NCBI RefSeq assembly: GCF_000590475.1
Contig: NZ_CP007441.1
Span: 1,449,231-1,513,230, forward strand
DNA: 64,000 bases
DNA from: Stutzerimonas stutzeri
GTDB lineage: Bacteria > Pseudomonadota > Gammaproteobacteria > Pseudomonadales > Pseudomonadaceae
Direction of reading: 5' to 3'
How positions within the stretch are numbered: the stretch's first letter is position 1; the number at the start of each line of letters is the position of its first letter. Shown here piece after piece: positions 51,565 to 59,780 of the stretch. The notes under the pieces were generated by a model. That model worked only from the letters and a program-made list of their open reading frames with translations. It did no database searches and had not been told where the DNA came from. The translations under genes and the position numbers were made by a program.

Positions 51565-52616
51565 TGATCGAAGCTGATCGTCTGATTACTGCGACGGGTC
51601 GTGACCGCGAGGAGCAGTTCGACCGCGCCATACGACCGCTGAGTCTGGCCGATTACATCGGGCAGCCTGTCGTGCGCGAACAAATGGATCTTTTCATTCG
51701 CGCCGCTCGGGCGCGCAAGGAAGCCCTTGATCACACGCTCATCTTCGGTCCGCCAGGGCTCGGCAAGACCACGCTGGCCAATATCATCGCGCAGGAAATG
51801 GGGGTATCGATAAAGAGCACGTCAGGGCCGGTTCTCGAGCGTCCGGGCGATCTCGCTGCGTTGTTGACGAACCTGGAAGAAGGCGACGTACTCTTCGTAG
51901 ACGAGATTCATCGGCTTTCGCCCATCGTAGAGGAGGTGCTTTATCCAGCGATGGAAGACTTCCAGCTGGACATCATGATCGGAGAGGGACCGGCGGCGCG
52001 TTCGATCAAGCTGGATCTGCCACCGTTTACCTTGGTTGGTGCGACCACGCGGGCCGGTATGCTCACCAATCCGCTGCGGGACCGTTTCGGGATCGTCCAG
52101 CGCCTCGAGTTCTACTCCACCGCCGATCTGGCGACAATCGTCATGCGGTCAGCGGGTATTCTCGGTCTGCCTATCGAAGCCGAGGGCGCGCTGGAGATTG
52201 CCCGTCGCGCCCGCGGTACGCCGCGTATCGGCAATCGTCTTCTGCGAAGGGTCCGCGATTTCGCCGAGGTTCGCGGCAATGGAGAGATCACCCGGAGAAC
52301 GGCAGATCTCGCGTTGAACATGCTAGATGTCGATGAACGTGGCCTGGACCACCAGGACCGTCGACTGCTGTTGACCCTGATCGAGAAGTTCGACGGTGGC
52401 CCCGTAGGCGTCGACAGCCTCGCTGCCGCCATCAGCGAAGAGCGTCACACCATTGAGGATGTCCTTGAGCCCTATCTGATCCAGCAGGGCTACATCATGC
52501 GCACGCCCCGCGGTCGAGTGGTCACGCGTCACGCTTATCTGCATTTCGGCTTGAACCTGCCGAAACGCCTGGGCGATTCGCCAGTAGACGACCTCTTTGG
52601 CGATGACACGGCGTGA
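51564..52616 (+). CDS. ruvB: Holliday junction ATPase RuvB
   Basis: Hexameric AAA+ motor for branch migration. The 350-residue protein has Walker A GPPGLGKTTL, Walker B VDEIHRL, and sensor 1 GATTRAG, with a winged-helix C-terminal domain. GTG 51564 overlaps the ruvA stop by one base, giving a coupled pair. Confidence 0.97.
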   Translation: MIEADRLITATGRDREEQFDRAIRPLSLADYIGQPVVREQMDLFIRAARARKEALDHTLIFGPPGLGKTTLANIIAQEMGVSIKSTSGPVLERPGDLAALLTNLEEGDVLFVDEIHRLSPIVEEVLYPAMEDFQLDIMIGEGPAARSIKLDLPPFTLVGATTRAGMLTNPLRDRFGIVQRLEFYSTADLATIVMRSAGILGLPIEAEGALEIARRARGTPRIGNRLLRRVRDFAEVRGNGEITRRTADLALNMLDVDERGLDHQDRRLLLTLIEKFDGGPVGVDSLAAAISEERHTIEDVLEPYLIQQGYIMRTPRGRVVTRHAYLHFGLNLPKRLGDSPVDDLFGDDTA

Positions 52617-52667
52617 CAAAAATATTGTTCTTTCACCCGATTGGCATTTGTAGGGCCTGGCACTAGT

Positions 52668-53111
52668 ATGCGCGCGGAATCACATGCTCAACCGTTCTCT
52701 CACCGGTGTCGTGTCTACTACGAAGACACTGATGCGGGCGGCATCGTTTACTACGTCAATTATCTCAAGTTCATGGAGCGAGCCCGTACCGAGCGGTTGC
52801 GCAGCCTGGGTTTCGCCCAGTCTCAACTGGTGGGTGAAGATCTGCTGTTCGTCGTGCACTCCAGCGAAGCGCGTTACCACGCGCCGGCGAGGCTGGACGA
52901 TGAATTGCTGGTTTCCGCTGACGTGGTAGAGACCAAGCGTGCAAGCCTGCGCTTCAAGCAGCAGGTGCGGCGAGCGAAGGATAATCTGCTGCTCTGCGAA
53001 GGGCAGTTCGTGGTGGCCTGTGTGCGCACCGAGAGTTTGAAACCCCGCCCTATTCCCGAAGCGCTGCGTGCTGCTTTCGTCGGGTCGGGTCTACCCCCAG
53101 CAGGAGAGTAA
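52668..53111 (+). CDS. ybgC: Acyl-CoA thioesterase YbgC (Tol-Pal associated)
   Basis: Hot-dog fold thioesterase of 147 residues. The catalytic Asp lies in YYEDTDAGGIVYYVNYLKFMERARTE (motif DTDAxGxVxYxxY). ATG 52668 is chosen; an earlier in-frame TTG at 52641 lies in the promoter-like gap. First gene of the tol-pal operon and two bases before tolQ. YbgC is known to work on short-chain or phospholipid-related acyl groups in this context. Confidence 0.92.
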   Translation: MRAESHAQPFSHRCRVYYEDTDAGGIVYYVNYLKFMERARTERLRSLGFAQSQLVGEDLLFVVHSSEARYHAPARLDDELLVSADVVETKRASLRFKQQVRRAKDNLLLCEGQFVVACVRTESLKPRPIPEALRAAFVGSGLPPAGE

Positions 53112-53113
53112 GC

Positions 53114-53806
53114 GTGGAAGCCAACGTCGATCATATGTCCATGTGGAGCCTGATCAGCAACGCCAGCTTTGTGGTTCAGTTGGTCATGCTGATCCTGGTG
53201 GGCGCCTCGGTGACCTCTTGGATCATCATATTTCAGCGCGGCAACATGCTGCGTGCTGCCAAGCGTTCGTTGGACACTTTTGAAGAGCGCTTCTGGTCAG
53301 GTATCGACCTTTCCAAACTGTACCGCCAGGCGGGCAGCAACCCGGATCCGGATTCCGGTGTCGAGCAGATCTTCCGTGCCGGCTTCAAGGAATTTTCCCG
53401 TCTGCGTCAGCAGCAGGGCGTTGACCCGGATGCAGTGATGGACGGCGTTAACCGCGCGATGCGCGTTGCGATCTCACGCGAAGAAGAGAAGCTCGACCAG
53501 AGTCTGCCATTTCTCGCCACTGTCGGTTCCACAAGCCCCTATATCGGCCTGTTCGGTACCGTCTGGGGCATCATGAACTCCTTCCGCGGCTTGGCGCAGG
53601 TTCAGCAGGCGACCTTGGCCACTGTGGCGCCAGGTATCGCCGAGGCGCTCATTGCCACTGCCATCGGTCTGTTTGCAGCGATTCCGGCAGTTATTGCCTA
53701 CAACCGCTTCTCGGCGCGTGGCGAAATGCTCATCGGCCGCTATTACACCTTCGCCGATGAGTTCCAGGCGATCCTCCATCGCAAAGTTCACACCACTGAA
53801 GATTGA
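53114..53806 (+). CDS. tolQ: Tol-Pal system protein TolQ
   Basis: Inner-membrane channel part of the proton-driven Tol motor that pulls the outer membrane in during division. The 230-residue protein has three transmembrane helices and the conserved GTVWGIMNSFRGLA segment. Starts at GTG 53114, with GGAG before it. Homologous to ExbB but operon context makes TolQ certain. Confidence 0.97.
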   Translation: MEANVDHMSMWSLISNASFVVQLVMLILVGASVTSWIIIFQRGNMLRAAKRSLDTFEERFWSGIDLSKLYRQAGSNPDPDSGVEQIFRAGFKEFSRLRQQQGVDPDAVMDGVNRAMRVAISREEEKLDQSLPFLATVGSTSPYIGLFGTVWGIMNSFRGLAQVQQATLATVAPGIAEALIATAIGLFAAIPAVIAYNRFSARGEMLIGRYYTFADEFQAILHRKVHTTED

Positions 53807-53818
53807 GGCCCGCAGGCC

Positions 53819-54271
53819 ATGGCAAGAATTCGCAACAGACGCAAACCTGTCGCCGAGATGAACGTGGTGCCCTACATCGACGTGATGTTGGTGCTGCTGG
53901 TTATCTTCATGGTGACCGCGCCGATGCTTAATCAGGGTGTGAAGGTCGACCTGCCCAAGGTCAGCAGCGAAGTCCTGCCTCAGGATAACGATGCCCGCGT
54001 GTTGACTATTTCGATCAAGGCGGACAAGACCTACTACTGGAACATCGGTAGCGAAGTGGATACTGAAACCGTGCAGGACAAGGCGTTGACGCTCGACGAG
54101 ATGACCAAGGCGGTCACCGCGATCATGAACCAGAACCGCAGCCAGGGTAAGCAGGTGCAAGTGTTCGTGCGAGGCGACAAGGCAGTGGATTACGGATCGG
54201 TGATGTCGGCCATGGGTGGACTGCAGGAAGCGGGTGTGGGTAACGTCGGCCTGATCACCGAGGCGCCTTGA
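53819..54271 (+). CDS. tolR: Tol-Pal system protein TolR
   Basis: Partner of TolQ in the proton channel, 150 residues. One transmembrane helix (about 16-38) carries the essential Asp21 in VVPYIDVMLVLLVIFMV. The periplasmic domain follows. The stop overlaps the tolA ATG by one base. Homologue of ExbD. Confidence 0.97.
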   Translation: MARIRNRRKPVAEMNVVPYIDVMLVLLVIFMVTAPMLNQGVKVDLPKVSSEVLPQDNDARVLTISIKADKTYYWNIGSEVDTETVQDKALTLDEMTKAVTAIMNQNRSQGKQVQVFVRGDKAVDYGSVMSAMGGLQEAGVGNVGLITEAP

Positions 54272-55275
54272 TGCAACAGTCGGAACGCTCGCGCTCTGAG
54301 AGCCTCTACTGGCCCACCATCTTGGCGGTGGGCCTGCATGTCATCATCTTTGGCATGCTGTTCGTCAGCTTCGCCATGACGCCCGAGTTGCCACCCTCCA
54401 AGCCTTTCGTCCAGGCCACCCTGTATCAGCTGAAATCCCAAAGCCAGGCGAAAACCCAGACCAATCAGAAGATTGCCGGCGAGGCGCAGAAAACCGCTGC
54501 CAAGCAGTACGAAACCGAGCAGATGGAACAGCGCAAGGTCGAGCAAGAAAAACAGGCCGCTGCTAAAGCTGCGGAACAAAAAAAGGCCGATGAGGCTCGA
54601 AAGGCCGAAGTGGCGAAGGCCAATGCCGCCAAAAAGGCCGCCGAAGCCCAAAAGGCCGAAGAGGCGAAAAAAGCCGAGCAGAAGAAACAGGCGGATATAG
54701 CCAAGAAAAAAGCAGCCGACGAAGCCGAAAAGAAAAAGGCCGCTGAGGAAGCGAAAAAGAAGGCTGCTGCCGAGGCTGCGAAAAAGAAAGCGGCGGACGA
54801 AGCGAAGAAAAAGGCGGCAGCTGAGGCCGCAAAGAAAAAGGCAGCGGAAGAAGCGAAGAAAAAAGCTGCAGCCGAGGCCGCCCGCAAGGCTGCTGAAGAC
54901 AAGAAGGCGCAAGCGCTGGCCGAGCTGTTATCCGAAGATACGGAGCGGCAGCAGGCCATGGCTGACACTCAAGGCGATCAGGTCGCCGGCAACTTCGATG
55001 ATCTGATTCGTATGCGTGCCGCGGAAAACTGGACTCGTCCACCGTCCGCGCGGAATAACATGTCGGTAACGCTTCGGGTCAACATGCTTCCAGATGGAAC
55101 GATAACTACGGTGAACGTATCACGCTCCAGTGGTGACACGCCGTTCGACAGCTCCGCGGTAGCCGCGGTCAAGAATATTGGTCGGCTGACCGAAATGCAG
55201 GGACTCTCTGCTCAGGATTTTCAGCCGTATCGCTCGTTCACGATGACATTTACGCCTGAGGATCTTGCGTTGTGA
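54271..55275 (+). CDS. tolA: Tol-Pal system protein TolA
   Basis: Spans the periplasm and links TolQR to TolB and Pal. The 334-residue protein has a transmembrane helix (about 13-37), a long Ala/Lys/Glu helical domain (about 60-215) with near-identical 11-13-residue units, and a C-terminal TolA domain III (about 235-334) closing with TMTFTPEDLAL. ATG 54271 shares its A with the tolR stop. Length of the helical domain differs between species, and the repeat makes it prone to change. Its end overlaps tolB. Confidence 0.96.
   Translation: MQQSERSRSESLYWPTILAVGLHVIIFGMLFVSFAMTPELPPSKPFVQATLYQLKSQSQAKTQTNQKIAGEAQKTAAKQYETEQMEQRKVEQEKQAAAKAAEQKKADEARKAEVAKANAAKKAAEAQKAEEAKKAEQKKQADIAKKKAADEAEKKKAAEEAKKKAAAEAAKKKAADEAKKKAAAEAAKKKAAEEAKKKAAAEAARKAAEDKKAQALAELLSEDTERQQAMADTQGDQVAGNFDDLIRMRAAENWTRPPSARNNMSVTLRVNMLPDGTITTVNVSRSSGDTPFDSSAVAAVKNIGRLTEMQGLSAQDFQPYRSFTMTFTPEDLAL
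54703..54900 (+). repeat. KKKAA(A/D/E)EA direct repeats within tolA
   Basis: Near-identical units of 33-36 bases coding KKKAAAEAA and KKKAADEA-type blocks cover residues 145-210 of TolA. The A-rich lysine runs are unusual against the G+C-rich background and could allow slippage or recombination. Confidence 0.8.
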
Positions 55276-56573
55276 TCAATTACCTTCGAGGTTTTACCGT
55301 TCTTCTTCTGTTCGTGCTGGGCAGCGCCGTGGCGCAGGAAAAGAATATCGTCGTTACCAGTGGTACTGATCGCGCGATTCCGATCGCGGTTGTACCTTTT
55401 GGTTGGCAAGGCGGTGCTGTACTGCCTGAAGACATGGCCGAAATCATCGGCAACGATATGCGCAATACCGGCGTATTCCAGCCTATTCCAAAGCAGAACA
55501 TGATCAGCCTGCCGACTCGTGGCAGTGAGATCATTTTTCGTGACTGGAAGGCGCTGGGTGCTCAGTACGTCATGGTTGGCAACATCGAGCCCTCCGCCGG
55601 CAAGCTGCAGATTCGCTACGAGGTGTTTAACGTCACTACTGAGCAACAGGTCATGACGGGCACCGTGGGTGGTGCGCAAGATCAACTGCGTGACATGGCG
55701 CACTACGCCGGGGACCAGGCGTTCGAAAAACTCACAGGCATCAAGGGTGCGTTCTCAACACGGCTGCTTTACGTCACCGTTGAGCGACTTGGCGGGGCCA
55801 ATACACGCTACACCTTGCAGCGTTCCGATTACGACGGTGCGCGTGCAGTGACGTTGCTGCAATCGCGAGAGCCGATTCTGTCACCGCGCTATTCGCCGGA
55901 TGGTCGCCGTATCGCCTACGTCTCGTTCGAGCAAAAACGCCCACGCATCTTCATGCAGCACATCGATACCGGTCGCCGTGAGCAGATTACCAATTTCGAA
56001 GGGCTCAACGGTGCGCCGGCATTCTCACCGGACGGCAATCGTCTGGCGTTCGTGCTGTCGAAGGATGGCAACCCGGAGATTTACGTGATGGATCTCGGCT
56101 CGCGCCAGCTACAACGGCTCACCAACCATTATGCGATCGATACAGAGCCTTTCTGGGGTGCTGACGGTCGGACTATTTACTTCACTTCGGATCGTGCCGG
56201 CAAACCTCAGATCTACAAGCAGAGTCTGGGTAGCAACAATGCCGAACGGGTAACCTTTGTGGGTAACTACAATGCCAATCCAAAGCTCTCCGCAGACGAG
56301 AAGACCTTGGTAATGATTCATCGTCAGGAAGGCTACACCAACTTCAAGGTGGCGGCGCAGGACCTACAGCGCGGCAATTTGCGACTACTCTCCGAGACAA
56401 GTTTAGATGAGTCGCCCACTGTTGCGCCTAATGGCACCATGCTAATCTACGCGACCCGCCAGCAGGGCCGGGGAGTCTTGATGCTCGTATCAATCAATGG
56501 TCGAGTTAGGCTCCCGCTTCCTACTGCTCAAGGCGAAGTCCGTGAGCCATCGTGGTCCCCTTACCTGAACTGA
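55272..56573 (+). CDS. tolB: Tol-Pal system protein TolB
   Basis: Periplasmic beta-propeller protein that binds Pal and TolA, 433 residues. The signal peptide ends at about residue 21 (GSAVAQE). An N-terminal domain (about 25-165) is followed by a six-bladed WD/PD40 propeller with repeated SPDG motifs (RYSPDGRRIAYVS, AFSPDGNRLAFVL). Starts at GTG 55272, overlapping the tolA stop. The last residues WSPYLN match other TolB ends. Confidence 0.97.
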   Translation: MINYLRGFTVLLLFVLGSAVAQEKNIVVTSGTDRAIPIAVVPFGWQGGAVLPEDMAEIIGNDMRNTGVFQPIPKQNMISLPTRGSEIIFRDWKALGAQYVMVGNIEPSAGKLQIRYEVFNVTTEQQVMTGTVGGAQDQLRDMAHYAGDQAFEKLTGIKGAFSTRLLYVTVERLGGANTRYTLQRSDYDGARAVTLLQSREPILSPRYSPDGRRIAYVSFEQKRPRIFMQHIDTGRREQITNFEGLNGAPAFSPDGNRLAFVLSKDGNPEIYVMDLGSRQLQRLTNHYAIDTEPFWGADGRTIYFTSDRAGKPQIYKQSLGSNNAERVTFVGNYNANPKLSADEKTLVMIHRQEGYTNFKVAAQDLQRGNLRLLSETSLDESPTVAPNGTMLIYATRQQGRGVLMLVSINGRVRLPLPTAQGEVREPSWSPYLN

Positions 56574-56623
56574 TGCGGTATCAACGCTTCACCTAACCAA
56601 AAACACACCTGGGGTTGTTACAC

Positions 56624-57130
56624 ATGGAAATGCTGAAATTCGGTAAGTTTGCTGCGCTGGCACTGGCTATGGCCGTAGCTGTTGGTTGTTCGTCCAAGGG
56701 CGGCGACGATTCTGGCGAAGGTTCCACTGCCGTCGACCCGAACGCTGGCTACGGCGCTGACAGCGGTGCCGTTGACGGCAGCATGAGCGGCGAAGAAGCT
56801 GCTCTGCGCGCTATCACTACCTTCTACTTCGAATACGACAGTTCTGACCTGAAGCCAGAAGCCATGCGCGCTCTGGATGTTCACGCCAAGGATCTGAAGT
56901 CCGCCGGCAACCGTGTAGTGCTGGAAGGCCACACCGACGAGCGCGGCACTCGCGAGTACAACATGGCTCTGGGCGAGCGTCGTTCCAAGGCTGTCCAGCG
57001 CTACCTGGTTCTGCAGGGCGTGTCTCCTGCTCAGCTGGAACTGGTCTCCTACGGCGAGGAGCGTCCGGTTGCCATGGGCAACGACGAGCAGTCCTGGGCT
57101 CAGAACCGTCGCGTTGAACTGCGTAAGTAA
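56624..57130 (+). CDS. pal: Peptidoglycan-associated lipoprotein Pal (OprL)
   Basis: Outer-membrane lipoprotein anchored to peptidoglycan, 168 residues. The signal peptide ends in a lipobox with Cys22 (AVAVGCSSKGG). A short acidic linker is followed by an OmpA-like domain with YFEYDSSDLKPEA and LEGHTDERGTREYN, the DAP-binding site. ATG 56624 (MEMLKFGKF) is the family N-terminus. The codon use is strongly biased, matching the high expression expected. Confidence 0.98.
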   Translation: MEMLKFGKFAALALAMAVAVGCSSKGGDDSGEGSTAVDPNAGYGADSGAVDGSMSGEEAALRAITTFYFEYDSSDLKPEAMRALDVHAKDLKSAGNRVVLEGHTDERGTREYNMALGERRSKAVQRYLVLQGVSPAQLELVSYGEERPVAMGNDEQSWAQNRRVELRK

Positions 57131-57136
57131 TAAGCC

Positions 57137-57961
57137 ATGCTCAAGCACCGTTACGCTCTGACGCTTATTGCACTTGGCCTGCCGCTGTTCGCGGCAGCTC
57201 AGGTCCCGGTGGTGGAATACGACTCGCAAACCCAAGGTGCGCCTGAGTCGGGTTATTCCTCCGGGGCGGATTCGGGCGGTGCCTATGTCGGGGGCGGAGC
57301 GTCAGCACCGTCTTCGGCGCAGGGTATGCTCTTCGTTCAGTTGCAGCAAATGCAGGAAGAGATCGCGCAGCTGCGCGGGATGCTGGAAGTGCAACAGAAC
57401 GAGATCCAGCGCTTGAAGCAAGAGGGGCTGGAGCGTTATCAGGATTTGGATCGTCGCTTGTCGAGTGCCTCATCAGGCGGATCGGCTAGCCAATATTCTT
57501 CAACCGCAGGCACACCTGATGTCGGCGGGGCTGTACAGGCGCCAACAGGCGCTTCGACGCAAGGCGCGGCGAGTAGTCAGTCGGCCGATCCTGAAAAGGA
57601 GAAGCTGTATTACGACGCCGCATTTGATCTGATCAAGGCAAAGGATTTCGAGAAGGCCAGCCAGGCTTTTTCCGCCTTCCTGCGCAAATATCCCAGCAGC
57701 CCATACGCCGGCAATGCGCAATATTGGTTGGGTGAGGTGAATCTGGCCAAAGGTGACTTGCAAGGCGCCGGTCAGGCTTTTGCCAAGGTCAGCCAGGCGT
57801 ATCCGCAGCACAACAAGGTTCCGGATTCGCTGTACAAGCTGGCTGACGTCGAGATACGCCTGGGCAACCGTGACAAGGCCAACGGCATTCTTCGTCAGGT
57901 CATTGCTGATTATCCGAACAGCTCGGCAGCGCAGTTGGCTCAGCGTCAGCTGAATCGATAA
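57137..57961 (+). CDS. cpoB: Tol-Pal associated coordinator CpoB (YbgF)
   Basis: Periplasmic protein of 274 residues that couples outer-membrane constriction with murein synthesis in E. coli. A signal peptide (about 1-21), then a coiled coil that trimerises (about 65-120), a Ser/Gly/Ala-rich linker and TPR repeats (about 150-270; SQAFSAFLRKYPSSPYAGNAQYWL is one unit). Seven bases after pal and followed by a strong terminator, so it ends the operon. Confidence 0.94.
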   Translation: MLKHRYALTLIALGLPLFAAAQVPVVEYDSQTQGAPESGYSSGADSGGAYVGGGASAPSSAQGMLFVQLQQMQEEIAQLRGMLEVQQNEIQRLKQEGLERYQDLDRRLSSASSGGSASQYSSTAGTPDVGGAVQAPTGASTQGAASSQSADPEKEKLYYDAAFDLIKAKDFEKASQAFSAFLRKYPSSPYAGNAQYWLGEVNLAKGDLQGAGQAFAKVSQAYPQHNKVPDSLYKLADVEIRLGNRDKANGILRQVIADYPNSSAAQLAQRQLNR

Positions 57962-57990
57962 GCCCGATGCCGGTCGCGGCTGTTGAACAA

Positions 57991-58014
57991 AACCCGCCCC
58001 TTGGCGGGTTTTTT
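57991..58014 (+). terminator. Terminator of the tol-pal operon
   Basis: AACCCGCC and GGCGGGTT (57991-57998, 58003-58010) with a 4-base loop, then TTTT. Confidence 0.92.
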
Positions 58015-58085
58015 CGTTAGAATCGCCGCCCCTTTCCCGCAACGGAGGCGGATGGCCTGTTTAGCCGTCACGCCCGTGGCTGATA

Positions 58086-58732
58086 ATGCAAGATACCCTG
58101 CGAATTACCGAGATTTTTTACTCGTTGCAGGGGGAAACGCGTACCAGTGGATTGCCCACTGTATTCGTCCGCCTGACCGGCTGCCCCCTGCGCTGCCAAT
58201 ACTGCGATACAGCCTACGCGTTCAGCGGTGGTGAGATCATGCCGCTCGAGGCGATCCTTGAGCGGGTCGCTTCCTTTAGCCCTCGGTACGTCTGCGTCAC
58301 AGGGGGCGAACCTCTGGCTCAGCCCAATTGCCTACCTCTGTTGCGTCGCCTCTGTGATGCCGGCTACGAGGTGTCCCTGGAGACCAGCGGCGCGCTGGAT
58401 ATTTCCAGTACAGACGAACGGGTGAGCCGAGTTGTTGACCTTAAAACGCCGGGCTCCTCCGAAATGGGCGAAACCTTTACGAGAATATCGGTCAGCTAAC
58501 AGGCAATGACCAAGTGAAGTTCGTGATCTGCTCGCGCGAGGATTACGACTGGGCTGTGTCCAAACTCATCGAATACCGGCTGAACGCCCGTGTGGGCGAA
58601 GTGCTGTTTTCGCCCAGTCACGGTCAGGTCGATGCTCGCTCGCTGGCCGACTGGATCATCAGTGACAACCTCCCGGTGCGACTGCAGCTTCAGCTGCATA
58701 AGATCCTTTGGGCCGACGCGCCCGGCCATTGA
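58086..58732 (+). pseudogene. queE: 7-carboxy-7-deazaguanine synthase QueE, frameshifted
   Basis: Radical-SAM enzyme of queuosine synthesis. The first frame codes 137 residues, with the cluster motif CPLRCQYC (Cys33, Cys37, Cys40) and VTGGEPLAQ, and ends early at 58497-58499. From 58469 the frame is displaced and reads RNLYENIGQLTGNDQVKFV and on to a normal QueE end at 58732. One missing base near 58466-58469, in a run of G (ATGGGCGAAAC), explains it; restoring it gives a 215-residue protein. It may be a real mutation or an assembly error. No start signal suits the second part. Confidence 0.88.
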
Positions 58733-58782
58733 CCTCCCAAGAGCGTTTCAAGGAGCTCTGGTGTTTTCGACAGGTGACCGAA

Positions 58783-59457
58783 ATGACTGACAAGAAAGCC
58801 GTGGTTCTTCTCTCGGGCGGGCTCGATTCTGCAACCGTGGTCGCAATGGCCAAAGCGCAAGGGTACGCCTGCTACACCATGAGCTTCGACTATGGCCAGC
58901 GCCACCGCGCCGAATTGCAGGCCGCCGAGGGCGTCGCTCGACAGTTGGGCGTGACTGAGCACAAGGTCATCGGCATGAATCTGAATGGCATTGGCGGCTC
59001 GGCGCTGACCGATGCCAGCATCGAGGTGCCGGAAGAGTCGGGCGGGGGGATTCCGGTGACCTACGTGCCTGCTCGCAATACCGTATTTCTCTCGCTGGCG
59101 CTGGGTTGGGCAGAGGTGCTCGGCGCCCGAGATATTTTTATTGGAGTGAACGCGATCGACTACTCTGGCTACCCCGACTGCCGGCCAGAATTCGTGGAGG
59201 CGTTCGAGCGCATGGCCAACCTTGCCACGAAGGCTGGAGTAGAAGGGCAGGGCTTTACCATTCGTGCGCCTTTGCAGAACCTGAGCAAGGCGGAGATCGT
59301 TCGTGCCGGCGTCCGGCTGGGGGTCGATTACGCCATGACTGTCTCCTGCTATCAGGCTGACGAAGAGGGGCGCGCCTGCGGTAAGTGCGACAGCTGCCGC
59401 CTGCGGGCGGCGGGCTTCGAAGAGGCCGGCGTCACGGATCCGACTCGCTATCGTTAA
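58783..59457 (+). CDS. queC: 7-cyano-7-deazaguanine synthase QueC
   Basis: Turns 7-carboxy-7-deazaguanine into preQ0 with ATP and ammonia. The 224-residue protein has the PP-loop LLSGGLDSAT near the N-terminus, SFDYGQRHRAE, and the zinc site CGKCDSCRLR at the C-terminus. ATG 58783 was chosen; the ORF extension to 58708 overlaps queE. The gene is intact even though queE beside it is frameshifted. Confidence 0.96.
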   Translation: MTDKKAVVLLSGGLDSATVVAMAKAQGYACYTMSFDYGQRHRAELQAAEGVARQLGVTEHKVIGMNLNGIGGSALTDASIEVPEESGGGIPVTYVPARNTVFLSLALGWAEVLGARDIFIGVNAIDYSGYPDCRPEFVEAFERMANLATKAGVEGQGFTIRAPLQNLSKAEIVRAGVRLGVDYAMTVSCYQADEEGRACGKCDSCRLRAAGFEEAGVTDPTRYR

Positions 59458-59477
59458 ATTCTTTTTCTTAAAAAGCG

Positions 59478-59505
59478 TTGATTTAATCAATAAAATCAGT
59501 ATCAT
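59478..59505 (+). promoter_or_regulatory. Promoter for tRNA-Lys
   Basis: TTGATT (59478-59483), 16 bases and TATCAT (59500-59505), then a GCGC-rich discriminator typical of stable RNA genes. Start expected near 59512, a few bases before the tRNA 5' end. Confidence 0.7.
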
Positions 59506-59517
59506 GCGCTCCGCATT

Positions 59518-59593
59518 GGGTCGTTAGCTCAGTTGGTAGAGCAGTTGGCTTTTAACCAATTGGTCGTAGGTTCGAATCCTACACGACCCACCA
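59518..59593 (+). tRNA. tRNA-Lys (anticodon UUU)
   Basis: A 76-base cloverleaf: acceptor stem GGGTCGT/ACGACCC, D arm, anticodon stem GTTGG/CCAAT with loop CTTTTAA (anticodon TTT at 59551-59553), T arm GTAGG-TTCGAAT-CCTAC, discriminator A and encoded CCA at 59591-59593. All stems pair. In P. aeruginosa a tRNA-Lys next to queC is the attachment site for pKLC102/PAPI-1-type elements; here the next gene follows directly, so the site looks empty. Confidence 0.98.
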
Positions 59594-59611
59594 TATTCCC
59601 TAGGGGGCAGA

Positions 59612-59643
59612 AAACCGGATACCGATTGGTATCCGGTTTTTTT
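59612..59643 (+). terminator. Terminator after tRNA-Lys
   Basis: A perfect 12-base stem (AAACCGGATACC, 59612-59623; partner 59628-59639) with a GATT loop, then seven T. Confidence 0.95.
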
Positions 59644-59780
59644 ATGCCCCTTATCCGCGATGCGGAACGCGTTTATCCCTCGATTTCTGCCGTTTTTCAC
59701 TACGACCTTGGTCTGTGAATGGGTTCAGAACAAACGTAATAGACTGCGGCCTCCCAATTGTTCGTTGGTTTGAGGCTCAC

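Noticed and set aside
54190..54912. Minus-strand ORF rich in Leu, Phe and Gly opposite tolA
   Set aside because: The composition is the mirror of the Ala/Lys repeats of tolA; it is not an independent membrane protein.
58466..58475. Programmed frameshift in queE
   Set aside because: There is no slippery heptamer, stem-loop or internal Shine-Dalgarno pattern, and QueE is not known to use frameshifting; mutation or sequence error is simpler.
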